Of a stretch of DNA of 64,000 bases, positions 40,612 to 49,907 are shown piece after piece (position 1 is the stretch's first letter; every line of letters begins with the position of its first letter). The notes below the pieces were generated by a model, which saw only the letters and a list, made by a program, of their open reading frames with translations, was not told where the DNA came from and did not search any database. Source of the DNA: CAWJLS01 sp963843755 (lineage in GTDB: Bacteria > Acidobacteriota > Thermoanaerobaculia > Multivoradales > DATKCC01); the NCBI GenBank assembly GCA_963843755.1, contig CAWJLS010000002.1, forward strand, positions 620,001-684,000. Reading direction: 5' to 3'. The translations under genes were made by a program, and so were the position numbers.

Positions 40612-41730
40612 GTGACCGCCGGCTCCTCCGATCGTTCCGAGCGCTCCGGAGAGGAGGCCCCCGACGGGGGGTCTCCGGCCTCCGGGGCCTCGGGGCGCCA
40701 CTCCCATGCGGCCGCCCTGTGGGGCCTGTTCACCCTGGCCCTGCTGGGCGCCCTCTACGTGGCGCGAACGGTGGTTTTGCCGATCGTGCTGGCGGTTCTC
40801 GTCAGCCTGTTGCTGGCGCCGGTCGTCCGGTTCCTCGAACGGCTGAAGATCCCGCGCTGGCTCGGTGCCGCCCTGCTCGTCGCCGGGTTGGTGGCGGCGG
40901 TGGGCGGCGGCGTCTACTCCCTGGCCGGACCCGCGTCCGACTGGCTCAGCCGGGCGCCGACCACGCTGCGTCGCGCCGAGGCCAAGCTCAAGCGGATCAA
41001 GGAGCCGGTGGAGAAGGTCAGCCGCGCCACCGAGCAGATGGAGCGGATGGCCGACGTCGACGGGCAGAAGACCCAGCAGGTGGAGGTGGCCCGGCGGTCG
41101 CTCTCCGGCAACCTGATGAACCTGACCCTGAGCGTCTCCGGCGCCGTGGCGGTGTCGCTGATCCTGCTCTACTTCCTGCTGGCGTCCGGGGATCACTTCG
41201 TCCGCCGGGTGGCTGCCCTGCTCCCCGGTGCCGGGTCGAGGGACCGGACCGTGGAGCTCGCCCAGAAGCTCGAGCGCAGCATCTCCACCTACTTGCTGAC
41301 CATCACGGTGATCAACACCGCCCTGGGCATGGCGGTGGGCGGCCTGCTCTGGCTCCTCGACGTCCCCAGCCCGATGCTCTGGGGGGCCCTGGCTGGGCTG
41401 CTCAACTTCATCCCGTACCTGGGCGCGATGATCGGCGTGGCGGTGGTCTCCGTGGTCGCCCTGCTGACGTTCGACTCGGTGACCGCGATCCTGGCGCCGC
41501 CGGCCGTCTACTTCGCCCTCACCGCCATCGAGGGGTCGTTCATCACTCCGACCATCCTCGGGCGCCGCCTGCGTATGAACCCCCTGGTCGTCTTCGTCGC
41601 GATCATCTTCTGGAGCTGGATGTGGGGCGCCGCCGGCGCCCTGCTGGCCGTGCCGCTGGTGGCGACGGCAAAGATCATCTGCGACCACGTGGAGTCTCTC
41701 CGGCCGATCGGGGCCCTGTTGGAGCGCTAG
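40612..41730 (+). CDS. AI-2E family transporter, second copy
   Basis: 372 residues starting at a GTG. About 30 polar residues precede the membrane domain; the hydrophobic pattern and the ALAGLLNFIPYLGAMIGVAVV segment identify the AI-2E family. It shares the family fold with the copy at 39116-40234 but the sequences differ clearly, so this is an old duplication or separate acquisition. The soluble insert (EKVSRATEQMERMADVDGQ) is longer than in the first copy. Function unknown. Confidence 0.92.
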   Translation: MTAGSSDRSERSGEEAPDGGSPASGASGRHSHAAALWGLFTLALLGALYVARTVVLPIVLAVLVSLLLAPVVRFLERLKIPRWLGAALLVAGLVAAVGGGVYSLAGPASDWLSRAPTTLRRAEAKLKRIKEPVEKVSRATEQMERMADVDGQKTQQVEVARRSLSGNLMNLTLSVSGAVAVSLILLYFLLASGDHFVRRVAALLPGAGSRDRTVELAQKLERSISTYLLTITVINTALGMAVGGLLWLLDVPSPMLWGALAGLLNFIPYLGAMIGVAVVSVVALLTFDSVTAILAPPAVYFALTAIEGSFITPTILGRRLRMNPLVVFVAIIFWSWMWGAAGALLAVPLVATAKIICDHVESLRPIGALLER

Positions 41731-41746
41731 GGGTCTACGCGGCCGC

Positions 41747-42109
41747 TCAGTAGGGCATCTGGTCTTCATCCATGCCGAAGAAGTGACCGAGCTCGTGGAC
41801 GACGGTCTTCTTGATCTCGTCCACGGCCTCGCGCGGGTCGTCGAAGGTGCGGTTGATCGGCCCGGCGTAGATGACGACCCGATCCGGCAGGGCGTCGTAG
41901 TAGGTGTTGCGCTCGGTCAGCGGCACGCCTTGGTAGAGGCCGAACAGCTCGCCGCGGCCGCGCTCCATGCCGACGCTCTCGAGCTCCTCGTCGCTCGGCT
42001 CCTCCTCGACCATCACCACGACGTTGTCGAGCAGCGCGGCGAAGTGCTCGGGCAGCTCGTCGAGGGCCTGGCCGACCAGCTCTTCGACGCGGGCGAGGGA
42101 GAAGGGCAT
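41747..42109 (-). CDS. Minimal zincin-like metallopeptidase (DUF1025-type)
   Basis: 120 residues from the ATG at 42109. The C-terminal end carries the zinc-protease motif HELGHFFGMDEDQM, that is HExxH with a third acidic ligand candidate downstream. The N-terminus (FSLARVEELVGQALDELP) is the family's helical opening. These very small zincins are common in bacteria and their substrates are unknown. It diverges from the S4 gene with 43 bases in between. Confidence 0.87.
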   Translation of the reverse strand: MPFSLARVEELVGQALDELPEHFAALLDNVVVMVEEEPSDEELESVGMERGRGELFGLYQGVPLTERNTYYDALPDRVVIYAGPINRTFDDPREAVDEIKKTVVHELGHFFGMDEDQMPY

Positions 42110-42152
42110 GGTCGGCGAAGTATACGGCCGGGTTCCCGATAGACTCCCCCCG

Positions 42153-42530
42153 ATGGACGTTCGCTTGGACAAGTGGCTTCAGGTGGCGCGGATGTACAAG
42201 ACGCGCAGCCAGGCGACCCGTGCGTGCACCCTGTCGCGGGTCAGGGTCAACGGGTTGCCGGCCAAACCCCACAAGAGCCTCGCCGTCGGCGACCGGATCG
42301 AGATCGAGCGCGACGACAACTGGGTCCAGGTGGTCGAGGTCCGCGAGCTGCGCGACAAGCCGGTGCGCAAGGATCTGGCGGCCGGTCTCTACGAGGACCA
42401 CAGCCCGCCGCGCCCGACGCTGACGGCGGCCGAGCGGTTGATGAAGGCGCCGCCGGTCAGGCGCGAGCGGGGCAAGGGCCGCCCGACGAAGAAGGACCGG
42501 CGCGAGATCGAGCGCTGGCACGACGGCTGA
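42153..42530 (+). CDS. S4-domain RNA-binding protein (Hsp15-like)
   Basis: 125 residues. Residues 3-60 are an S4 domain (RLDKWLQVARMYKTRSQATRA, then VRVNGLPAKPHKSLAVGD), as in Hsp15, which binds stalled 50S subunits carrying nascent chains. The C-terminal 60 residues are rich in Arg/Lys and likely contact RNA. It is followed after 44 bases by the TrkA-type channel gene, possibly one operon. Confidence 0.9.
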   Translation: MDVRLDKWLQVARMYKTRSQATRACTLSRVRVNGLPAKPHKSLAVGDRIEIERDDNWVQVVEVRELRDKPVRKDLAAGLYEDHSPPRPTLTAAERLMKAPPVRRERGKGRPTKKDRREIERWHDG

Positions 42531-42574
42531 GGCCCCTCCGCGCCCAGTCCGAAACGACCCCGAGAGACCGCACC

Positions 42575-44206
42575 GTGAGAAACCCCCGACGACGGCTCCT
42601 GGCGCTCATCCTCTCCGTGCCGATCCTGGTGGTCGCCTCGGCGTGGGTCTACCAGGCCGGTATGGCGATGCTCGAGGGCCAGCGCCGCACCTTCTGGCAG
42701 GCGCTCGAGTTCACCGCGGAGACCCTCACCACCACGGGCTACGGGGCCGACCATGCCTGGAACAGCCCCTGGATGGTGGTCTTCATCATCGTCCTCCAGT
42801 TCGCCGGGGTCTTCCTGGTCTTCCTGATCTTCCCGATCTTCCTCATCCCGTTCCTGGAAGAGCGGTTCGAGGCGCGGCTGCCCGCGGCGGTCGACGAGGA
42901 GCTGACCGACCACCTGGTGGTCTACGGCTACGGTCCGGCCGTGGCGACCCTGATCGCCCAGACCGAGACGGCGGGGTTGACGACCCTGGTGGTGGAGGAG
43001 GACGAGGCGGTGGCGCGCCGGCTGCTCGAATCGGGCCATCGGGTCGTCTTCTCGCGTCTCGACGACGGCGCCCTCGACGGCGCCCGGCTCGGCCACGCCC
43101 GGGCGCTGATCGCCAACTCGAGCGACGACGTCAACGCGGCGGTCATCCTGGCGGCGCGGCAGTCCGGGTTCTCCGGGGAGATCCTGGCCCTGGTCGAAGA
43201 GCCGCTCCACCGCCGGCCGCTGATCCTGGCCGGCGCCACCGGCGTCTTCACCCCCCGGCACGTGCTCGGGGCCGCCCTGGCCGCCCGGGCGAGCGGCCGG
43301 ATCAGCCCCGGCGTGGCGGGGATCCAGAAGATCGGCCGGTTGCAGGTCTACCAGGTGCGGGTGCAGCCGACCAGCGTCCTGGCCGACCAGACCCTCCAGG
43401 AGGCGGCGATCGGCGCGCGGACCGGCTCCGTGGTCATCGGCCAGTGGGTCGGGGGCGAGCTACGGGTGGCGCCGACCGCGTCGACCCGCATCGAGCCCGG
43501 CGGCATCCTGGTGATCGCCGGCACCGACGAGAGCGTGGCGCGGCTGTCGGAGCTGTGCAGCGGTGCGGTGCCGCTGTCCCGGAACGGGCCGTTCGTGGTC
43601 GGCGGCTACGGCGAGGTCGGCCGCAAGGTCGTCCAGCTCCTCCTGGACGCGGGCGAGACGGTGGTGGTGGTCGATCGCAAGGCGTCCGATGGGGTCGACG
43701 TGGTCGGCGACATGCTCGATCCGACGGTGGTCGAGCGCCTCGAAGCCGACCGGGCCCAGGCGCTGATCCTGGCCCTCGACACGGACACGGCGACCCTCTT
43801 CGCCACCGTGATCGCCAAAGAGCTGGCTCCCGCCGTGCCGGTGATCGCCCGGGTCAACCGGGCCGAGAACGTCGAGCGCATCCACCGGGCCGGGGCGGAC
43901 TTCGCGCTGTCGATCAGCCAGGTCTCCGGCCAGATCCTCGCCCGCCGCCTGCTGCGCGAAGAGGCGGTGTCCGTCGACCCCCAGCTCAAGCTCCTGCGGG
44001 TGACCTCCGAGCGCATGGCCGGCCACCACCCGGCGGAGCTGGCCATCCGGGAGCGCACCGGGGTGTCGGTCGTGGCGGTCGAGCGGGGTGACGACGTGGT
44101 GGTCGAGCTCGGGCCGGAGTTCCGCTTCGAGCCGGGCGACGCGGTCTACGTCTGCGGTCCGCCGGCCGGCGTTCAGAGCTTCGTCGAGCAGTTCGGCGGG
44201 GCGTGA
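42575..44206 (+). CDS. Potassium channel with two TrkA-N domains
   Basis: 543 residues from a GTG at 42575. Two membrane helices (LLALILSVPILVVASAWVY and VVFIIVLQFAGVFLVFLIF) flank the selectivity-filter-like TTTGYGADH. Then come two RCK units: HLVVYGYGPAVATLIAQTE with TrkA_C after it, and FVVGGYGEVGRKVVQLLLD with a second TrkA_C (VYVCGPPAGVQSFVEQF). Filter GYG is potassium selective in this family; RCK domains bind nucleotides or calcium. A complete 2TM-2RCK channel. Confidence 0.9.
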   Translation: MRNPRRRLLALILSVPILVVASAWVYQAGMAMLEGQRRTFWQALEFTAETLTTTGYGADHAWNSPWMVVFIIVLQFAGVFLVFLIFPIFLIPFLEERFEARLPAAVDEELTDHLVVYGYGPAVATLIAQTETAGLTTLVVEEDEAVARRLLESGHRVVFSRLDDGALDGARLGHARALIANSSDDVNAAVILAARQSGFSGEILALVEEPLHRRPLILAGATGVFTPRHVLGAALAARASGRISPGVAGIQKIGRLQVYQVRVQPTSVLADQTLQEAAIGARTGSVVIGQWVGGELRVAPTASTRIEPGGILVIAGTDESVARLSELCSGAVPLSRNGPFVVGGYGEVGRKVVQLLLDAGETVVVVDRKASDGVDVVGDMLDPTVVERLEADRAQALILALDTDTATLFATVIAKELAPAVPVIARVNRAENVERIHRAGADFALSISQVSGQILARRLLREEAVSVDPQLKLLRVTSERMAGHHPAELAIRERTGVSVVAVERGDDVVVELGPEFRFEPGDAVYVCGPPAGVQSFVEQFGGA

Positions 44207-44216
44207 AGGGAGAGGC

Positions 44217-44258
44217 GGAGCGCCCGGTACCCCAGTGCGAGGGGTGGCCGGGCGCTCC
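44217..44258. terminator. Hairpin between convergent genes
   Basis: An 11-base perfect stem (GGAGCGCCCGG and CCGGGCGCTCC) encloses a shorter CCCC/GGGG stem. It lies 11 bases after the channel gene and 26 bases after the end of the convergent secreted gene, so it may stop transcription from both sides, although no T-run is present. Confidence 0.6.
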
Positions 44259-44283
44259 GACTGCGAGATCCTCGGAGCTTCCG

Positions 44284-45456
44284 TTAGAGCTCTTGCCCCG
44301 TTGAAGAGCAGACGAAGCCGTCCGGGCAGGCCCTGAGGAAGTCGTAGCAAGGCTCGCCGGCCGCGCAGTTCGACGTCCCGCGTGGGCTGCACCGGTGGGA
44401 CTGTGAGTAGTAGGCGCAGTCCTGGGTGTCGTTGCCGGGATCCGGGTCGCTCAGGCCGTGCGCGTCGCACTGGGAGACGACTCCGTTCCAGGTACTGCAG
44501 AAGAAGGTCTCGCTGTCGCGGCCGTTGCAGTCTCCTGCGATGCCGGCCGCGCAGTTCGAGGTGCCTCGCGGGCGACACTTGTCCGACGTCACGTAGTAGG
44601 CGCAGTCCTGGGTATCGTTGCCGGGGTCCGGGTCGCTCAGGCCGTGCGCGTCGCAGCCGGCCAGATCGCCGTCCCAGGTGGCGCAGGCGAGGTTCTCGTC
44701 GTTGGGGAAGTACGGGCAGACCCCCGGCAGCGTACCGCTCGAGCTCCCTCCCACCTTGCCGACGATCGACCCCTCGCCCCAGACGGGGATTCCGGCCTGG
44801 GGAAACCCTTCGCACGCTCCCTGGTAGCAGGAGGAGCCCTGCTCGTTGGCGAGCTCCATGTGGATGTGGGGCCCTCCCCAGCAAGTTCCGACGATGCCTC
44901 CTTCGAACGCCGTTCCGATGCGGATGTCGGTCGGGTCATCGATCCACTTGCCGCGCGGGTAGACACGGTTGTCGATGTGGGCGATGGTCAACGACCCGAG
45001 CATGACTTCGGTTCCTGCGTAGGTGGCATAGATATCGAAGGTCTGCTGGTAGCCCCCTTCTTGGTAGATGCCATCTCGGCAAGCGGGCTGGCTTCGCGAG
45101 ACGTACGCGCGCACCTTGTCGGGCACCGTCCCCTCTGCCATGGTGCTCGGCGAGAGGCGCAAGTAGACGTCCTTCCCGCCGGTTACGTTGGGGTATGAGG
45201 GGTCCCGCGGGTTATTGTTGTCGGCCCAGATGTCGAACGCGAGCTGGCCGCCGAAAGGAGTGTGGTGTTCGGGTGCGCACCACTGTGAGGACGAATGGGT
45301 CTCCGCCGGCACATGGAAGGGTGTCCGGATGTCCACCGCGAGGAGCCCCGGGTTGGCGGTGGCGGCGGAAGCGCGCGTCGATGCCGCGATGGCGGCGATC
45401 GCGATGACGGCGACGACGAGCCGCCAGGTTCGATGAGTACGGTTGTGGTCGTGCAT
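44284..45456 (-). CDS. Secreted M23-like protein with two cysteine-rich repeats
   Basis: 390 residues. After a signal peptide (about 1-32) comes a domain of 190 residues that follows the M23/LytM layout: a GGQLAFDIWA segment where the usual HxxxD should be, LGSLTIAHIDNRVYPRG, and IGTAFEGGIVGTCWGGPHIHMEL with the HxH pair. The first zinc ligand His seems to be replaced by Gln, so peptidase activity is doubtful. Residues 270-385 hold two copies of a 62-residue Cys-rich unit (CDAHGLSDPDPGNDTQDCAYY ends each first half). No known anchor. Divergent from the sigma remnant at 46361. Confidence 0.65.
   Translation of the reverse strand: MHDHNRTHRTWRLVVAVIAIAAIAASTRASAATANPGLLAVDIRTPFHVPAETHSSSQWCAPEHHTPFGGQLAFDIWADNNNPRDPSYPNVTGGKDVYLRLSPSTMAEGTVPDKVRAYVSRSQPACRDGIYQEGGYQQTFDIYATYAGTEVMLGSLTIAHIDNRVYPRGKWIDDPTDIRIGTAFEGGIVGTCWGGPHIHMELANEQGSSCYQGACEGFPQAGIPVWGEGSIVGKVGGSSSGTLPGVCPYFPNDENLACATWDGDLAGCDAHGLSDPDPGNDTQDCAYYVTSDKCRPRGTSNCAAGIAGDCNGRDSETFFCSTWNGVVSQCDAHGLSDPDPGNDTQDCAYYSQSHRCSPRGTSNCAAGEPCYDFLRACPDGFVCSSTGQEL
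44407..44655. repeat. Two near-identical 63-bp blocks, 186 bp apart, inside the M23-like gene
   Basis: Bases 44407-44469 and 44593-44655 differ at only a few sites (for example GTGTC versus GTATC), encoding the conserved core of the two Cys-rich protein repeats. The 186-base period equals 62 codons. High nucleotide identity in otherwise diverged protein repeats suggests recent gene conversion or selection at the protein level. Confidence 0.8.
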
Positions 45457-45516
45457 GGTCTTCTCCTTGCCTCGGTCGGGCGCCCCGAGCCCGGAGACCC
45501 GGGGGCGCCGGAAGGT

Positions 45517-46170
45517 CTAGTTGCAGGAGCCCCCGTGGTAGCCGTACTGGGTGGCGTTCATCTCGTGGAACCGCCAGGTGATCGAGGGGTTGCCACCGAT
45601 CGAGTCGGTGATCAGGCACCCGTTCCACCAATCGGAGCAGTAGCCGGTTTGGCTCGAGGTTCGCGAGCCGCTGGTGGTCTGGAAGAAGGCCCACCAGCTT
45701 CCGAAGACCCTGAAGCTCGCGGTGACGCCCGCTCCCGCGCCGCAGCTGTAGAAGACGTAGCTCGGAGTCTGGTTCTTGGCGCTGAGCTTCGGTTCGGAGG
45801 GTGCTGCCAGGGCGGTCTTGATCATCGCGGCGGGCAACGACGCTTCGATGTCGGCGATGGCGTCGGCGTCGCCGGCGGCGTAGGCGGCGCGGATCGCCAC
45901 CGCGCGCTGCCGGTCTTTCAGGGAGGACAGCGTCGCCTCGTCGTAGCCTGCGCCGCGGAGGAATTCGTCGAACACCAGGCCGTCACCGACCCGGAGCTGT
46001 CGGTCGGCGGATTGGGCCGGCTGGGCAACAGGGCCGGATGTGCTCGTCCCGGACGGCGCGAGGATCGGCGCCGCGGAGTCGGCGGCGAAGGCCGTGCCCG
46101 TGCCCACGCCGCCGGCGAGCAGGACAGTGAGGAGGAGCAGGGAGAGGAGGGTTCGAGAGACGGTTCGCAT
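45517..46170 (-). CDS. Secreted protein of unknown function, Cys/Trp-rich C-terminus
   Basis: 217 residues from the ATG at 46170 (AGGAG site upstream). Residues 1-30 are a signal peptide (SRTLLSLLLLTVLLAGGVGT). The middle is Ala/Ser-rich and helical (EATLSSLKDRQRAVAIRAAY). The last 70 residues contain four Cys and several Trp (SDWWNGCLITDSIGG) and look like a compact disulfide domain. It precedes the M23-like gene on the same strand with 60 bases between, so co-expression is possible. Function unknown. Confidence 0.7.
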   Translation of the reverse strand: MRTVSRTLLSLLLLTVLLAGGVGTGTAFAADSAAPILAPSGTSTSGPVAQPAQSADRQLRVGDGLVFDEFLRGAGYDEATLSSLKDRQRAVAIRAAYAAGDADAIADIEASLPAAMIKTALAAPSEPKLSAKNQTPSYVFYSCGAGAGVTASFRVFGSWWAFFQTTSGSRTSSQTGYCSDWWNGCLITDSIGGNPSITWRFHEMNATQYGYHGGSCN

Positions 46171-46360
46171 GGCGAATCTCCTTCGGTTTGCGGTGCCGGT
46201 CGGCAACGCGTCGTTCTTGGGTCCGGTCGACGATGCCGGATATTCTTTGTTGCGAAAGAATGAAGAAGATCACCTCACCGAGCACCTTCCGGCGAGTCGT
46301 CTCGAGGGCTTCGTCACCCTGGTGAGGGGTTTTGGCGGCGTCCTACGCAGGCTTTACTGA

Positions 46361-46976
46361 ATGATGGGAAACACTGCTTCCGGAGAGAGAGGGGCGATCA
46401 CGCGCCTGTTGGGCGCCTGGCACGACGGGGATCCGCGAGCTCTCGACGCGCTCGTGCCGCTGGTCTTCGACGATCTCCGCCGCCTGGCGCGCCACTACTT
46501 CGGGCGTGAGGCCTGCAGCTCGACGTTGCAGCCGACGGCCGTCGTTCACGAGGTCTACCTGCGTTTGCTGCGGGGAAAGCTCGTGCGGATCGAGAGCCGC
46601 GCCCACTTCTTCGGCATTGCCGCGCGACTGATCCGCCAGGTCCTTATCGACCACGCCCGCCTTCGGTGTGCCGACAAACGAGGAGCCGGTGTCGAGGCGG
46701 AGCCGTTGTCTGATCGCCTGCCGGTGCAGGCACCGGACCTCGGCATCGAGACGCTGCTGAGCGTGCACCAGGCGCTCGAAGCTCTGGCGGCCCGCGACGA
46801 GCGAAGGCGCGGCTAGTCGAGTTGCGTATTACTGCGGCCTGACGTTGACGGAGGCGGCCGAGGTGTTGGGGGTTTCCCGCGCCACCGCGGAACGGGACTG
46901 GGCATTTTCGCGGCGATGGCTCGCGCGTGAGATCGCAGGTCGACGGGCGCCGCACGGCGCGGATCGACCGGGGTGA
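46361..46976 (+). pseudogene. ECF-type sigma factor, broken by two frameshifts
   Basis: The first frame (ATG 46361 to TAG 46814-46816) gives 151 residues with sigma region 2: DDLRRLARHYFGRE, then TLQPTAVVHEVYLRLL and FFGIAARLIRQVLIDHAR, typical of the planctomycete/acidobacterial ECF family. It stops just after ALEALAARDER. Adding one base near 46806 and one near 46827 would restore the region 4 sequence LTLTEAAEVLGVSRATAERD, which ends at a TGA at 46974-46976. Both missing bases fall in short runs (AA, T). Region 4 is required for -35 recognition, so the gene is non-functional as sequenced, unless the indels are errors. Confidence 0.8.
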
Positions 46977-47013
46977 CTTGGCCAGTACCCGCGGCCGGGG
47001 CAGGGCCGGGGCG

Positions 47014-49487
47014 TCAAGAAGCGCTGTCCGCGGGGGCCACGGACCGCGTGTCGCTCTGGCGTTGCCTGGCTAGGACACGTTCGAGCCTCTCGACCCGTGC
47101 GGCGGCCTCACGCGCGGCGCGCGCCCGGTCTACAACCTGGGCTTTGATCGTCCGGAGGCTCGGGACGAGCAGCGCTTCGGCTTCGGAGACCAGGCCTCGG
47201 TCGAGAAGGCACTCCCCCAGCAGGCTCTCGGCCTCGGCACCGCGCCAATGGTCGGACGACTGGCTGCGGCGATAGATCATCGCCGCCTGGCGCAGAAGCG
47301 GGGAGGCGGCGTCCGGTCCTTCCCGGGTGAGCCGGATCCGGGCGAGCAGGATCTCGCAGCGGGCCAAGGCGACATGCTGTTCACCGAGGAACCGGCGTGC
47401 CATGGCGACGGCTTCCAGCGGACTGTTCCGCTTCGCCGAGTCGACTGGTCGTAGAGGGTCTGCGCCAGGCTGTGGAGGACCATCCACAGGGCGGGCTTGG
47501 GCGGCTTCCCTTCGTAGAGGGAGAGGACCTCGCGCGTGAGCGACTCCGCAGCGTCGAGGTCGCCGCCTTCGCGCATGGCGGCGGCCAGGTTGAGCTTGGC
47601 GGCACACACCTGGCCGTCGCTCTCGGGCCTGCGCTTGCGCATCCCCTCGAGCACTTCGCCGAATAGCTGCCGCGCTTCTCGGTATCGCCCACGGTAGAAG
47701 AGGGCAATCCCCAGATTTCCTGCGATCGCCGCGACGCTGGGGTGTTCGTCGCCGTACTCGCGCCGCCTCGCCTCGAGGGCGCACCGAAACAGCGGTTCGG
47801 CCTCACGGTAGCGACCCTGATCCAGAAGTACGGCGGCCAGAGCGTTCCACAGGCTGGGGATGGCGGGGTCGGCGGTGCCCGAGAGCGTCTGTCTGATCGA
47901 CAGAGCTTCACGTAGGCCTGCTCGGCATCCACCTCGCCCCTGCTCGGCGGGCAACCAGGCCAGGTCGTCAGACTGTCGGCTACTTTGACGTGCTCGTTGC
48001 CGTAGAGCGACCGGCGAAGCGACAGGGCGTTCACCAGGATGGGCTCCGCCTCGGAGCGGAGCCGCAAGCTCAGGTACCCCCGCCCGACGGCAGCCATGAG
48101 GTCGGCTCGCAGGTCCGGCTGGTCATCAGGTCGGAGAAGGTCGCCACGCCAAGGTACAGCACCTCTCGCGGCACGACAGCCCGCGCGTCCTCCGCGGCCT
48201 GCGGGACAACAGGAAGAGCTCGGCCAGGTAGGTCGCCGCGGCCTTGGCCTTCTCGCGAGCCCGTTCGGTGCGCCGTCCCTGGAACTCCCGGTCCACCACC
48301 AACCGGCCAACAGCACGGCGAGCACACAGCCGACGGCGACCGACTTGGCCTTCTCCGCAAGAGCTTGACGAAGCGGTCGGGCAAGGTCCCGCGGCGAGAC
48401 CGGACCCTCAACCGCGAGATGAGTCGAGATCTCGCGCCGGCGTTCCTCGTGCCGTATCGGTGTTCGGGCTCCTTGCGGAGCACCTTGAGCACGATCGAGT
48501 CCAGATCACCGGAGAGCCTCCGGACCCGCGACCGGTCGCCGTCTGGCATGCGCTGCCCTGCCAGTCGGCGGCGGAGCACCGCGCTCGGCCGTTCCGGTGC
48601 CTGTTCGCAGATGAGCCCGCAGGAGTGGGCATCCAGGATCGAGCCGAGCCGAGAGGGCGGCTCGCCGCACAGTAGCTCGTACAGGATGAGCCCGAGGCTG
48701 TAGACGTCGGTCGCGGTGGTGATCGGCCGCCCCTGCAACTGTTCCGGGCTCGCGTACTGGGGCGTCATCGGCGGCGCGCCCGGGTGGTCAGGGTCATCGA
48801 GCTCGACGCCTCTGAATCGAGAATCTGTCGATCCGAATCGGCGCTTGGGTTCGCCCTCCGGTCGACCGGAGTTGCCCGGCTTGAGATCGCGGTGGACCAC
48901 CAAGTTCCGGTGGGCGACCTCGACGGCCGCCCAGACCTTGGTGAAGCCCTCGACACGCGCGGACGGGTAAGTCTCGGTTCGTGGAGACGTCGATCGGCTA
49001 GCCCGTCGACGAAAGCCAGTGACAGGTGGGTCGTGGCCCGAAGTGGTTCCGCACCGTACGACTTGCGCGAGTTCGGGTGGTCGAGGTCTGGCGAGGATCT
49101 GGCTCGGCGCGGAAACGCAGGAGGGCAACGGACTTGACGTCGTAGCGGACGACCTTGATCGCCACTCGCTTGCGGTACTCCCCGTCGATGCGTTCCGGAG
49201 TGAAGACCATCCGGTTCCGCCGCGGCGAGCTCGCGAACGATCTCGTAGGGGCCGAAGTGCGATTCCCGGCGTTCGTCGAGTGGTGCCAGCAACTCGACCC
49301 GCGGGGTGTCCAGGTGGTCGATAAGGTTCGTGTCGGCCGCCAGGAGGGACCGGACCTCCCGCCGCAGATCTTCGTTATCGCCCGCGCGGCGGTCGATGAG
49401 CTCCTCGCGCTCGCCAGGGGGGCGCTCGAGGGCTTTGTTGAGCGGTGGGCCGCCTGGTGCAGAGGGTCGAAGGACATCGTCGACCAT
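47014..49487 (-). pseudogene. Ser/Thr protein kinase with TPR repeats, multiply frameshifted
   Basis: From an ATG at 49487 the frame gives RREVRSLLAAD, then DTPRVELLAPLDE and HFGPYEIVREL, the usual start of acidobacterial PknB-type kinases. Then frames switch repeatedly. KRVAIKVVRYDV (the ATP-site Lys, around 49148-49165), VVHRDLKPGN (catalytic loop, about 48871-48896), PQYASPEQLQGRPITTATDVYSLGLILYELL and the TPR repeats at 47014-48000 (SLWNALAAVLLDQGRYREAE) are on different frames. At least five frameshifts are required. All parts are in the correct order, so one kinase-TPR gene has decayed or been miscalled. It converges on the broken sigma gene. Confidence 0.8.
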
Positions 49488-49583
49488 ATTATAGGATATC
49501 AACTATTGTTGAATGTTTTGAGGAGCCCGGCTGGCCGCAGGAGTCGGGCCTGCCAGAGGGCATCCGTCGACTGGATGCCGCCT

Positions 49584-49907
49584 TCAGCCCCGGAGCTTGG
49601 CGATCTCCCGGTCGCGGCTCGATTCGATCCGCTCCCGGTCGGTCCGGTACTCCTCTTCCTCCTGCTGGCGGGCGACCGGGTCGTGCATGGCGCGGAGGCG
49701 GTCGCGGTGGAGGATTTCGAGCTCGGCGAGGTGGGCTTCGGCCTTGGAACGCGCTTCGGCGATCTTGGCCTTGACCTCGTCGGTCAGGGACTGTTCGCGG
49801 GGGCGCTCGATGCCCTGGGCTTCGAGCCGCTCGAGGGCGGCTTCGTAGGCCGATTTCATGCCCGGGCTCTTGCCGGGCGCGCTCTTGTAGCTATCCTGGT
49901 CGGCCAT
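49584..49907 (-). CDS. Small coiled-coil protein of unknown function
   Basis: 107 residues, highly charged and helical (AKIAEARSKAEAHLAELEIL, then EEEEYRTDRERIESSRDREI), with heptad-like spacing over residues 40-105. No signal peptide or membrane segment. The start ATG (49907-49905) overlaps the ATG of the divergent gene in a CCATGG palindrome. An internal ATG 16 codons later (MKSAYEAAL) is possible. No family recognised. Confidence 0.7.
   Translation of the reverse strand: MADQDSYKSAPGKSPGMKSAYEAALERLEAQGIERPREQSLTDEVKAKIAEARSKAEAHLAELEILHRDRLRAMHDPVARQQEEEEYRTDRERIESSRDREIAKLRG

Noticed and set aside
47014..49502. Separate small genes on the minus strand in the kinase region
   Set aside because: Each frame contains part of one kinase-TPR protein in the correct order, so they are pieces of a single broken gene and not independent genes.
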